A stretch of 64,000 bases of DNA from Streptomyces sp. NBC_00370 (GTDB taxonomy: Bacteria; Actinomycetota; Actinomycetes; Streptomycetales; Streptomycetaceae), in NCBI RefSeq assembly GCF_036084755.1, contig NZ_CP107968.1, positions 3,937,501 through 4,001,500 of the forward strand, read 5' to 3'. The notes beneath the pieces were generated by a model that saw only the letters and a program-made list of their open reading frames with translations, ran no database searches and had not been told where the DNA came from. This document shows, piece by piece, positions 8,640 to 16,687 of this stretch. A program made the translations under genes and the position numbers. Within the stretch, counting starts at the first letter, position 1. Each line of letters starts with the position of its first letter.

Positions 8640-9131
8640 GTGACGAAACTCCTGCTGTCCCTGCACGTCCTGGCCGCTGTCCTGGCCATCGGCCCTGTCG
8701 CCGTCGCCGCGAGCATGTTCCCCCCGGCACTGCGCCGCGCGCACAGCGCCGCGGACGCCGCATCGGACGCCGCCTCGGACACCGCCGAGGCGCTGTCGCA
8801 CCTGCGGCTGCTCCACCGCATCTGCCACGTCTACGCGATCATCGGCATCGCCGTCCCGCTCTTCGGCGCGGCCACGGCGGGCAGCCTCGGCGTCCTCGGC
8901 AGCGGCTGGCTGATCGCGTCCATCGCGCTGACGGCCGCGGCCGCCGTCATCCTGGTCGTCCTGATCCTGCCGACCCAGGAAACCGCCCTCACCACGGCCC
9001 AGGGCCCGGACGCGGGCTCCGTCACGGCAGTCGCCGGCCGCCTGGGCATGCTCACGGGCGTCTTCAACCTGCTATGGGCGACGGTAACGATCCTGATGAT
9101 CATCCGCCCAGGCTCAACTACGGGCGCCTGA
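8640..9131 (+). CDS. DUF2269-like integral membrane protein
   Basis: 163 residues with four hydrophobic segments. The opening MTKLLLSLHVLAAVLAIGPV, a histidine inside the first helix, and a later helix LGMLTGVFNLLWATVTILMI are reminiscent of DUF2269-type proteins. GTG start at 8640, two bases past the stop of the DUF6010 gene. The loop AHSAADAASDAASDTAEA is a short alanine-rich repeat. It forms a two-gene unit with the upstream gene and is divergent from the GlxA-type regulator. Function unknown. Confidence 0.75.
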   Translation: MTKLLLSLHVLAAVLAIGPVAVAASMFPPALRRAHSAADAASDAASDTAEALSHLRLLHRICHVYAIIGIAVPLFGAATAGSLGVLGSGWLIASIALTAAAAVILVVLILPTQETALTTAQGPDAGSVTAVAGRLGMLTGVFNLLWATVTILMIIRPGSTTGA

Positions 9132-9295
9132 CGACCGCTTCCCCGTCCCCGGCTTCCTTCCGCCCCCTCCACAGCGTGGGGGCGCACAACGTGCGTGCCC
9201 CTGCCCTGCGTGCGCCCTACGCACCGTCGGCCGAGTTCTCTACACTGGCAGGCTGCTCCCTTCGCCAGGAGCGGGCCTCACCGGGGGAGGGCGCC

Positions 9296-10678
9296 ATGGC
9301 GATTCGCCGGTCACCTGACGAGCCCCCCCCGGGCGACGGAAGCCGCAGTTCGGGAGCGCTGGTCCAGCTCAGCCGGTACGGTCCGATCGCCGGCGCGTAC
9401 GCGGTCTTCCAGTCCCTGGTGGGGGTCCTGCCGTCGTCGTTCTCCGCCGACACCGCGAGGTACGCGCTCGCCACGTGCGCCGGCCTGGCTGTCGGCATCA
9501 TCATCTGGCTCAGCACCCTCGTCCGGCTGCGCGGGAACAGCCCCCGGACCGGCCGCGGCGCGGCCGATGACGAGCCACATCCGGTCCCCGCCTTCGGCCC
9601 CGGCCGGCTGGCCCAGCTCATGGACGGATCGGCGACCGCCCTGCTGCACTGCCGCTCGGCCGTGGACGACCCGGCGCTGGGACGACTCGTCGGATGGCCC
9701 CACTTTCTGGAGGAAGGCGAGGAAGGACAACGGGCGACCGCCATCAGTACCGCCTACGGTCTGCACATCACACTCATCCTGGACCGCACCAACGGACTGC
9801 TCGATCCGCCCGCTCTGGTCGACACCTTGTGGCGGCTGCGCAAATCCGACGGGGGCTGGGCGGCACGGACCGGCGGCGTGGTGAGCCGGCCGGAGGTGAC
9901 CGCGCTCGTGCTCGGGGCGCTCAGCCAGGCAGGCGCCGATCCGCAACGGCTGCGGGAAGGACTGGATGTACTGGAAGGCATGCTCGTTCCCGGTGTCGAT
10001 GTCGAGGGAATGTCCCGCACCTACGTGGTGACTGCGGTGATCCGGGGACTGCTGCGCGCAGCTCCCGGTTCACCGTCGCTGGGCCGGCTGCGCGACGAGC
10101 TGGTCGCCGGTGTCGTACGGGACGCCGATCATGACGATCTGCTCTGCTGGGGCTACTCGTTGGACACATCGAGCGGCCCCGCCCGGCAGGGCCCGGTCTC
10201 GGTCGCGCACACGGCTCACGCCGTACTCGCACTGGCCCGGCTCGAAAAGGTGCTGGGTGTCGACGACAGAGCGCGGCACGCCATGGAGCAGGGCGTCACC
10301 TGGCTGGTGCGGGTCGGTACGTTCACCCACCAGACCGAGCACCTGCGGCGGCTCCATCCCGCGCATGGCGCCGATCACCTGCTGGTACGCCACTTCACCG
10401 CGGCCTTGGTGGCGAAGGCTCTGCTCGGTGTCGAGCCGATGCCTGCGGCCGACCCGCCTGCCGACCCGGCCGACCCCGCTCTCGCCCTGGTGGCACAGCG
10501 GCGGGCCCATCTCGCCGCTGCCGTCAGCAGGGTCTGGGAGTTGCAGCAAGAAGGGGTCTGGGAATGGGACGACGACCGGCAACGGCGTCCGGTCTGGATG
10601 ACGTATCAGGGGCTGTCCGTGCTCGCCGCCCACGCGGTGCACTCCTGCGGACCACAGCCGCACCGGCCCTCGGCGTGA
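9296..10678 (+). CDS. Membrane-anchored alpha/alpha-toroid (terpene cyclase/prenyltransferase-like) protein
   Basis: 460 residues. One or two membrane segments lie at about residues 30-80 (YGPIAGAYAVFQ, CAGLAVGIIIWLSTLV). The remainder has the repeat pattern of squalene-cyclase/prenyltransferase-type alpha/alpha barrels: KSDGGWAARTGGVVSRPEVT, then VAHTAHAVLALARLE, then GVWEWDDDRQRRPVW. I see no DxDD motif of class II cyclases, so catalysis is uncertain. ATG 9296 has GGGGGAGG six bases upstream. The stop overlaps the next start by GTGA, so it is translationally coupled to the EEP enzyme and then the cupin. I know of no named system with this set. Confidence 0.7.
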   Translation: MAIRRSPDEPPPGDGSRSSGALVQLSRYGPIAGAYAVFQSLVGVLPSSFSADTARYALATCAGLAVGIIIWLSTLVRLRGNSPRTGRGAADDEPHPVPAFGPGRLAQLMDGSATALLHCRSAVDDPALGRLVGWPHFLEEGEEGQRATAISTAYGLHITLILDRTNGLLDPPALVDTLWRLRKSDGGWAARTGGVVSRPEVTALVLGALSQAGADPQRLREGLDVLEGMLVPGVDVEGMSRTYVVTAVIRGLLRAAPGSPSLGRLRDELVAGVVRDADHDDLLCWGYSLDTSSGPARQGPVSVAHTAHAVLALARLEKVLGVDDRARHAMEQGVTWLVRVGTFTHQTEHLRRLHPAHGADHLLVRHFTAALVAKALLGVEPMPAADPPADPADPALALVAQRRAHLAAAVSRVWELQQEGVWEWDDDRQRRPVWMTYQGLSVLAAHAVHSCGPQPHRPSA

Positions 10679-11469
10679 ACACCACGCTGCGCGTCTCCAG
10701 TTGGAACATCCGCGAGGGCATCCTCATGAACGGCCCCGACCTGGCCGGTCCTGACCTCGCCGGTCCTCACCTGGCCGATCCGGACCTGACCGCTGCTGAG
10801 GCGCTGGCAGCCGAGGCGTCCGCCCAGCGACCGGACGTACTGGCCCTGCAGGAAGTGCCGTTCGGCCCCAAGGGCGGCTCGGCACTACTGGACACCGTCG
10901 CGGCCAGGACCGGGCTGACGCAGGTGCTGTCCTGTCCGCTCTCCTCCGCCATGCACCACCGGAACGGACGCTCAGGCATCGCTCTCCTGAGCCGGCGTCC
11001 GTGGCTGGCGAGGGAAGAGACGCTGCTACCCAACCCGGATCTGGTCGGGGGAACGGCACACCACCCCGTCACCAGCTGGGACAAGGGCGTCCTGGCCGGC
11101 CTGCTGACCTGGCAGCAACAGCAACTGTGGCTCGGCTGCGCACACTTGTACCCGTTCCAGCGACTCGGAACCGAAGCAGACGCTCCAGCCGTACTGCCTG
11201 TCTGGCAGCACCTGGCGAACTTCCTGCTGCGTCTGGGCACCGCCCCACTGGTGCTGTGTGCCGACTTCAACACCGAGCGCAGGGAGTTACTGACGGATCT
11301 GCTGCCGGAACGGCCCCTGCGACGCTCGATCAGAGAACGGACCTCCCACCGAGGCCTGGCCGTTGACGACATCCTGTACGACCCCGTCCTGTCCCTGAAC
11401 AGCAGCTCCGTGCACCACAGCGTGTCCGACCACGCTCTGTGCTCGGTGGAATTGGAGGTACTGCCATGA
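10675..11469 (+). CDS. Endonuclease/exonuclease/phosphatase (EEP) family enzyme
   Basis: 264-residue metal-dependent phosphoesterase of the DNase I/EEP fold. Catalytic marks are all present: SSWNIREG (metal-binding Asn), DVLALQEV (Mg-binding Glu), LVLCADFNTE (Asp-x-Asn) and VSDHALCSVEL (terminal Asp-His). Substrate could be nucleic acid or a phospholipid/inositol phosphate. GTG 10675 overlaps the upstream stop (GTGA), and the gene ends in ATGA with the cupin. Right after WNIREG it carries four copies of a GPDLA-type pentapeptide, an unusual insertion. One TTA codon at residue 205 suggests bldA dependence or recent acquisition. Confidence 0.88.
   Translation: MNTTLRVSSWNIREGILMNGPDLAGPDLAGPHLADPDLTAAEALAAEASAQRPDVLALQEVPFGPKGGSALLDTVAARTGLTQVLSCPLSSAMHHRNGRSGIALLSRRPWLAREETLLPNPDLVGGTAHHPVTSWDKGVLAGLLTWQQQQLWLGCAHLYPFQRLGTEADAPAVLPVWQHLANFLLRLGTAPLVLCADFNTERRELLTDLLPERPLRRSIRERTSHRGLAVDDILYDPVLSLNSSSVHHSVSDHALCSVELEVLP
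10732..10791 (+). repeat. Four tandem 15-base units within the EEP gene
   Basis: Imperfect units beginning 10732, 10747, 10762 and 10777, each encoding a (G/D)P(D/H)L(A/T)-like pentapeptide. They sit directly after the first catalytic motif of the EEP domain. Confidence 0.8.
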
Positions 11470-12185
11470 GCGCACATGTCTTACAAGAGGCCGGCCACTT
11501 ACTGGCCGGGCCGGAACCGCTGGATTCCGCCCACGTGCTGGGGGAGTTGTCCCGCGGGGACGTGCTCGGCCCACTCATCGACGAACTCATCGCCGACGCC
11601 GCGACACATCCGGCGGACACGCTGGCGCGTGCGGCCTGTTCGTACCACCATCCGCTCGGCTTCGAGAAGATCACTCTCCTCGCGGACGACCCCGCCTACA
11701 CCCTGCGCATACACATCTGGCCGCCGTCCTCGACCGTGACGGTGCCCGAGCACATCCACAATCACCGGTTCTGTCTGTCCTCGCTCGTACTGCACGGCAG
11801 CATGACCATGCGGCTCTTCACCCAGGATGCGCGGGAACAGCCGATGACCCGCTACGCGGAGGAACCCGGGGAGGTCGACCTGGGCTGGCGGCTGCGGGCG
11901 ACCGGCCTGTCGGCCGTCCGCAGAACGGCCGACCTGAATCTGGCGACCGGCAGTCAATACTGGCTCGACGCCGACATGCTGCACCAGGTTCTGCCGCATC
12001 CCGTGACGGCCACCGTGACGCTTTTCCTGCAGACTCCGAGCGCTCACAAACGGCACCGCCGGCTGACGACCGAGGTGTACGCCCCGCCGACGGCTGTCGT
12101 TCCGGAATGGATCCCCAGGCAGCCCGTCGATACCGAGTTCTATGTGGCGGCCCTCAGGAACGCGCGGTCATACATAAGTTCCTGA
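11466..12185 (+). CDS. Cupin-fold (cysteine-dioxygenase-like) protein
   Basis: 239 residues. A cupin core is suggested by IHIWPPSSTVTVPEHIHNHR (two metal-type histidines spaced H-x-H) followed by SLVLHGSMTMRLF and a later histidine in DADMLHQVLPHP, spaced as in cysteine-dioxygenase-type cupins. The reaction is unknown. ATG 11466 overlaps the EEP stop as ATGA. Codons 6 and 12 are both TTA, very rare in Streptomyces, so expression may depend on the bldA tRNA. Its 3' end overlaps the end of the convergent NUDIX gene by 32 bases. Confidence 0.75.
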   Translation: MSAHVLQEAGHLLAGPEPLDSAHVLGELSRGDVLGPLIDELIADAATHPADTLARAACSYHHPLGFEKITLLADDPAYTLRIHIWPPSSTVTVPEHIHNHRFCLSSLVLHGSMTMRLFTQDAREQPMTRYAEEPGEVDLGWRLRATGLSAVRRTADLNLATGSQYWLDADMLHQVLPHPVTATVTLFLQTPSAHKRHRRLTTEVYAPPTAVVPEWIPRQPVDTEFYVAALRNARSYISS

Positions 12186-12681
12186 CCTGCGGGTCGGTGC
12201 CCGGCGACGTGATGAAGACAAGTGCCTGTTGAACGGTGTCCCGATTGTGGGCGTCCAATTCCGCTTTATCGATGTCCTCGATCGGAACCCATCGGTGCTC
12301 TTGGTCCGATTTAGGTAACTTCACAGCCAATGTGGTCGGAAAAATCAAGAAATTCGTCTGCCGATTGTGCACGACCCGGCCGTTCCATTGACTTAAGAAA
12401 GTGCTGCGCCCGACTTGGGCGATCACTCTTCCCGTCAGATTTGTTTCCTCTTCGAGTTCGCGTGCCACAGCGGCCTCCGGGGACTCCCCCGGATCCAGCT
12501 TGCCGCACGGGACTCCCCACACGCCCGGCAGGAAACGCTCCGTGCTGCTGCGACGGACGGTCAGCACCGCACTGTTGTGGATCACCACGGCGGCGGCCAG
12601 GAAATTAGTGAACGCGCTCTTGGTTAAGATCGCTTCCCTGGCGGTCTCACCGATGCTCCCGATATCACTACGGCCCGGCAT
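12154..12681 (-). CDS. NUDIX hydrolase
   Basis: 175 residues with the NUDIX box GKLDPGESPEAAVARELEEE, complete except that the final glycine is Thr. It should hydrolyse a nucleoside diphosphate linked to another group. ATG 12681 has GAGAGGTGG about eight bases upstream. Codon usage is clearly unlike its neighbours: several AAA, AAT and TTG codons and TTA at residues 19 and 122. It lies tail-to-tail with the cupin, sharing 32 bases. I read it as part of the same acquired cassette, although on the opposite strand. Confidence 0.9.
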   Translation of the reverse strand: MPGRSDIGSIGETAREAILTKSAFTNFLAAAVVIHNSAVLTVRRSSTERFLPGVWGVPCGKLDPGESPEAAVARELEEETNLTGRVIAQVGRSTFLSQWNGRVVHNRQTNFLIFPTTLAVKLPKSDQEHRWVPIEDIDKAELDAHNRDTVQQALVFITSPGTDPQVRNLCMTARS

Positions 12682-12773
12682 AAGATCCACCTCTCGCCTC
12701 GGACGCGGACTCGTCCGCAGAAAAATCCAGCGTAGAGGTTGCGGGCCGAAAGCAGGGGCCATTCAAGACATCA

Positions 12774-12809
12774 CCCGGACCAGTCACTCAGGTGAGTGAC
12801 TGGTCCGGG
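12774..12809. terminator. Long perfect palindrome, probable terminator of the recR-DUF5063 unit
   Basis: 17-base arms (12774-12790 and 12793-12809) separated by only GG. It lies 60 bases past the DUF5063 stop and upstream of the NUDIX gene. The tiny loop makes a cruciform or protein-binding role possible too. Confidence 0.6.
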
Positions 12810-12872
12810 ATTCCCGCATTTGGCCGAGCAGGCAGATGATATTGATTCGGAGTGACCTGGCGGTGCGTGGGG

Positions 12873-13550
12873 TCAGCGGACCGTGCGGACCGTGCGCAGG
12901 CCCAGGGGGCCGGCGATTTCCGCTGCCATGACGCGGCCCGCCTCCTCCGCCAGGAGGTCTTCCGCGTCTTCCGTCAGGTCCTGGTCCGTGTCCAGGCCGT
13001 CGAGGGCCGGGAGGGGCTGGTCCAGGCGGACGTGGGCCACCAGGGACTGGAGGGCGCGGAGGGTGGCCGAGGCCGTGGAGCCCCAGCTGGAGAAGTACGA
13101 GAACTGCCACCACCACAGCGCCTCGGTGACGCGGCCCGCGCGGTAGTGCTCCAGGCCGTGGCGCAGCTCGGCGACGACGCCGGCGATGTCGTCCGAGATA
13201 CGGGACGGGACGGGCGCCTTGCGGGGCTCGTACGGGTCGAAGACCTCGGAGTAGACGTCGATCGGCTCCAGTATCACCGCGAAGCGCTCGCGCAGGTCGT
13301 CCACGTCCGGCTCGGGGCCCAGATCACGCTCGTAGCGCTCGTCGGGGAGGATGTCCTCGTGCGCGCCGAGTCTGCCGCCCGCCAGCATGAGCTGGGAGAA
13401 TTCGAGCAGCAGGAACGGGACCGCGCTGTCCGGCTCGTCGCCCTTCGCCACCTCGGTGACCGCGACGATGAAGCTTTCGATCTGGTCGGCGATCTGGACG
13501 GAGAAGTCGTCCGGATCCTGCGTGGCGTCGTGCAGCGTTGCGTCAGACAT
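12873..13550 (-). CDS. DUF5063 domain protein
   Basis: 225-residue acidic cytoplasmic protein of DUF5063, conserved directly downstream of recR in Streptomyces. Visible landmarks are DDFSVQIADQIESFIVAVTE, YERDLGPEPDVDDLRERFAV and EALWWWQFSYFSSWGSTASA. ATG 13550 lies inside the last codons of recR (eight-base overlap) with GGGGAGACGA upstream, so the two are translationally coupled. Function unknown; the linkage suggests a tie to recombination or simply an ancient operon. Confidence 0.9.
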   Translation of the reverse strand: MSDATLHDATQDPDDFSVQIADQIESFIVAVTEVAKGDEPDSAVPFLLLEFSQLMLAGGRLGAHEDILPDERYERDLGPEPDVDDLRERFAVILEPIDVYSEVFDPYEPRKAPVPSRISDDIAGVVAELRHGLEHYRAGRVTEALWWWQFSYFSSWGSTASATLRALQSLVAHVRLDQPLPALDGLDTDQDLTEDAEDLLAEEAGRVMAAEIAGPLGLRTVRTVR

Positions 13551-14142
13551 CGAGAAGTCGTCTCCCCTCGAAGGCACGCCCGAGCGTGACCTCGTCGGCA
13601 TATTCCAGGTCGCCCCCCACGGGGAGACCACTGGCCAGGCGGGTGACCCGCAGCCCCATGGGCTTGATCATGCGGGCGAGGTACGTCGCTGTGGCCTCGC
13701 CCTCCAGATTCGGGTCGGTCGCCAGAATCAGCTCCGTGACCGTGCCGTCGGCGAGGCGGGTCAGCAGCTCCCTGATCCGCAGATCGTCGGGGCCGACGCC
13801 CTCGATGGGGCTGATGGCGCCGCCGAGCACGTGGTACTTCCCGCGGAACTCACGGGTGCGCTCGATGGCGACGACATCCTTCGGCTCCTCCACCACACAG
13901 ATCACCGTGGTGTCCCGGCGCGGGTCCCGGCAGATCCCGCACCGCTCCTCCTGCGCGACGTTGCCGCACACGGCGCAGAACCGGACCTTGTCCTTGACCT
14001 CGAGGAGCGTCTGGGCAAGGCGCCGTACGTCGGTGGGTTCCGCCTGGAGGATGTGGAAGGCGATCCGCTGCGCGCTCTTGGGACCGACGCCGGGCAGCCT
14101 GCCCAGTTCGTCGATGAGGTCCTGAACCACGCCTTCGTACAA
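13543..14142 (-). CDS. recR: Recombination mediator RecR
   Basis: 199 residues, the usual RecR length. It shows the helix-hairpin-helix region (LIDELGRLPGVGPKSAQRIA), the four-cysteine zinc finger (CAVCGNVAQEERCGICRD), and the Toprim domain (VICVVEEPKDVVAIE, LILATDPNLEGEATATYLA). With RecF and RecO it loads RecA on gapped DNA. It overlaps the DUF5063 gene and follows ybaB by 143 bases, the standard ybaB-recR arrangement. Confidence 0.98.
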   Translation of the reverse strand: MYEGVVQDLIDELGRLPGVGPKSAQRIAFHILQAEPTDVRRLAQTLLEVKDKVRFCAVCGNVAQEERCGICRDPRRDTTVICVVEEPKDVVAIERTREFRGKYHVLGGAISPIEGVGPDDLRIRELLTRLADGTVTELILATDPNLEGEATATYLARMIKPMGLRVTRLASGLPVGGDLEYADEVTLGRAFEGRRLLDV

Positions 14143-14285
14143 CGGATGCCTTCCTCAGTGCTGCGGTGCCGCGGTTTCGGCTGTCTGGCTTCGGGGCTGT
14201 CTTCGTATGCGCTCGTACGGTAGTTGCTGTGCGGGTGCATGCGTAAGACAAGCTTCAGACTGGCTGTCGTCCCGTAAGAAGGACG

Positions 14286-14621
14286 TCAGAACGGCATGCC
14301 CGGCATACCGCCCAGGCCCTGCGTCAGCGGGCCCAGCTTCTCCTGCTGGAGCTGCTGCGCGTTCTCGTTCGCCGCCTGTACGGCGGCGACGACGAGGTCC
14401 GCGAGGGTCTCGGTGTCCTCGGGATCGACCGCCTTCGGGTCGATCACCAGGCCACGGAGCTCGCCCGAGCCGTTGACGGTGGCCTTCACCAGGCCGCCGC
14501 CCGACTGACCCTCGACCTCGGTCGCCGCCAACTCCTCCTGTGCGCGCGCGAGATCTTGCTGCATCTGCTGGGCCTGCTGGAGCAGCTGTTGCATGTTCGG
14601 CTGACCACCACCGGGAATCAC
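14286..14621 (-). CDS. YbaB/EbfC-family nucleoid-associated protein
   Basis: 111-residue DNA-binding protein. The core is PNMQQLLQQAQQMQQDLARA followed by VEGQSGGGLVKATVNGSGEL and IDPKAVDPEDTETLADLVVA. I choose GTG 14621, which has AGGAG five bases upstream and gives the family-typical start MIPGGGQPNM; ATG 14636 is possible but places the AGGAG inside the gene. It precedes recR, the widely conserved pairing. Confidence 0.95.
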   Translation of the reverse strand: MIPGGGQPNMQQLLQQAQQMQQDLARAQEELAATEVEGQSGGGLVKATVNGSGELRGLVIDPKAVDPEDTETLADLVVAAVQAANENAQQLQQEKLGPLTQGLGGMPGMPF

Positions 14622-14908
14622 GGTCACTCCTGGCATTCGACGACGATTTTCCTGTAAGGCGAGCCTACGTGTTCCCCGACCGGCTCGCCCCACCCCACCG
14701 GGACCAACTCTTTCGAGTGAGGGCCTGCGGGCTCCTCCACCTGATCAAGGCCCACGTTTGGGGGGATTGCGCGGGTTACCGGGCGCGGAGGCCGCCATTC
14801 GGCGGTAGGAAGTGCATGCACGTCGGCACGTATCAGTGTTCACGCGCAGTTCATTCGCGCCCACCGCACGTCACGCGGAGTCACAGCAGATCGCAGAGGA
14901 GTGCCCCG

Positions 14909-15745
14909 GTGAGCCAGCCGGAGATGCAGCCCGGAGGCCCCGGCCGGGAGCCCGCAGGCCCCGGCCGGGAGGAAAGCGCCTCGTCCGGTGCCGCCGACGG
15001 GGACGGGCGCGGTGACGAGGCGGTGGCCGAGGGCGGCGCCGCCGACGGGGACGGCGGGAGCGCGGGCGGCGATCTCACCGGCAGCCCGTTCCCGCTCGGC
15101 GACTGGGCCGAGCCCGCCGAACGGCTCGACGAGCTGTACCGCTGGGTCGAGGCCGGCGCGCTGCGCACCGCCGGCTGGTATCTCGCCGACCGCTCCCGCA
15201 AACGGCGCGCCGCCCGCGCCCTGCGGACGGCGACGGCCGCCCTGGTCGTCGTCGGCGCGACCCTGCCCCTGCTGGACGTCACCGGCACCCTGACGGGCGC
15301 GGCGGGCTGGGGGTACGTCGCGCTGCTCCTCGGCGGCGCCTGCCTGGCCTGCGACCGGTACTTCGGCTTCACGGCGGGCTGGATGCGGCATGTCGCCACG
15401 GCGCAGGCGGTGCAGCGGCGGCTGCAGACGCTGCAGTTCGACTGGGCGTCGGAGTGCGTACGGGAGATCCTCGGCCCGACCGAGGGCACGGCGGCCGAGG
15501 CGACGGAGCGCTGTCTGAGCGTGCTGCGGAGGTTCTCGGAGGACGTGACGGAGCTGGTACGGGCGGAGACCGCGGACTGGATGGTCGAGTTCCGCTCGGG
15601 CCCCACCCCGCTGGTGCTCCAGTCGATGCCGATGAGCACGGCGACCCGTCAGGACGCCGGTTCGCCCTTCCCCGGCGGCCGGTTCCCGCTGCCGCCCGGC
15701 ACCCGGCCCAACATGCCGCGCCAGCGGCCACCCGAGCCCCGGTAG
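14909..15745 (+). CDS. SLATT-domain membrane protein
   Basis: 278 residues. The N-terminal 60 are a disordered Gly/Pro/Asp-rich tail. Residues about 75-250 hold a two-helix membrane hairpin (TATAALVVVGATLPLLDVTG, GWGYVALLLGGACLACDRYF) followed by helices with SECVREILGPTEGTAAEA, the SLATT arrangement. SLATT proteins are proposed pore-forming effectors sensing nucleotide signals in conflict systems. Here the gene sits alone beside ybaB-recR, a common Streptomyces context, so a housekeeping role is also possible. GTG 14909 has GAGGAG eight bases upstream. Confidence 0.8.
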   Translation: MSQPEMQPGGPGREPAGPGREESASSGAADGDGRGDEAVAEGGAADGDGGSAGGDLTGSPFPLGDWAEPAERLDELYRWVEAGALRTAGWYLADRSRKRRAARALRTATAALVVVGATLPLLDVTGTLTGAAGWGYVALLLGGACLACDRYFGFTAGWMRHVATAQAVQRRLQTLQFDWASECVREILGPTEGTAAEATERCLSVLRRFSEDVTELVRAETADWMVEFRSGPTPLVLQSMPMSTATRQDAGSPFPGGRFPLPPGTRPNMPRQRPPEPR

Positions 15746-15784
15746 CCCCCGGTGGCGGGTCTCCCCGGGGCGCGGTGACGGCGA

Positions 15785-15807
15785 TGGGCGGGGTCGGACC
15801 CCGCCCA
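15785..15807. terminator. Bidirectional hairpin terminator
   Basis: Perfect 10-base-pair stem TGGGCGGGGT/ACCCCGCCCA with a three-base loop, between convergent genes ending at 15745 and 15825. Confidence 0.7.
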
Positions 15808-15824
15808 CCACAGCCTGCTTTCCG

Positions 15825-16493
15825 TCAGCTGAATATGATCATCGAGCCCTGACCCAGGCTCCTGGTGGCAGCCGCGTGCAGCCCCAGCCACACGTGCCGT
15901 TCACGGGCGAACGGACTGTCGTCGTACGGGGTCGAGGACGCCGGCTCCTCCAGCGAGGTGGGGCGTTCCGGCGGGGCGGGGGGCGTCGGAGGGTTCGCCG
16001 GGTCGATGCCGATCGACGCGGCCACGGTTTCGAGCTCGCGGAGCAGGCCCTGGGTCGAACCCAGCGGGCCGCCGCCCTCAAGCAGTTGGTCGTTGGACAG
16101 GGGCGCGGCGAAGTCCACGGGGACGTACGCCCCCGCGTGGTCGTAGTGCCAGACGAGATGCGACTGCTGGGCCGTCGACTCGAACATCTCCAGCAACTGC
16201 TCGTAGTCACCGCCCAGTTCGCCCACGGGCGTGACGGCGAGGCCGCAGACGTGCAGCAAGTACGCGCGCCGCAGGAAGTGCAGGGCGTCGTAGTCGAATC
16301 CGGCCACGGGGGCAACGTCCCCCGACAGGCCCGGCATGTAGGCGAAAACAGGGACGGACGGCAGCCCCGCGTCGCCCAGGGCCTTGTCGTAGACGGCGAT
16401 CTCTTCGGCGAAGGGGTTGTCGGGGCTGTGGCACAGCACATCGACGAGGGGGACCAACCACAGGTCACAGGCCAAGGGAGGCTCGCTCTCCAA
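15825..16493 (-). CDS. Conserved hypothetical protein
   Basis: About 222 residues, soluble, acidic, with a proline-rich stretch near residues 165-185 (ANPPTPPAPPERP). I recognise no family. Codon usage is typical of real Streptomyces genes. The start is uncertain: TTG 16493 gives MESEPPLACDLWLVPLVDVL, and another TTG lies six codons on; neither has a strong ribosome binding site. It ends just before the terminator shared with the SLATT gene and belongs to no obvious operon. Confidence 0.65.
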   Translation of the reverse strand: MESEPPLACDLWLVPLVDVLCHSPDNPFAEEIAVYDKALGDAGLPSVPVFAYMPGLSGDVAPVAGFDYDALHFLRRAYLLHVCGLAVTPVGELGGDYEQLLEMFESTAQQSHLVWHYDHAGAYVPVDFAAPLSNDQLLEGGGPLGSTQGLLRELETVAASIGIDPANPPTPPAPPERPTSLEEPASSTPYDDSPFARERHVWLGLHAAATRSLGQGSMIIFS

Positions 16494-16687
16494 CGGGTTC
16501 GTACGCGTGCGCGCGATGGTCGCGATGGTCGGGACAGCGTAATGCGACGGGCACGTTCAGCGAAGAGTCCCGGTCGCCCGCATCGGGCGAGTCACGGGTA
16601 CCGGCCCCGCGGACCGCCCCGTACAGCGGGTACCCAGGCCCCGCCGCGTTCACCCCCGCCGCGTGCACCCCACGGGCGGGGATGCGA

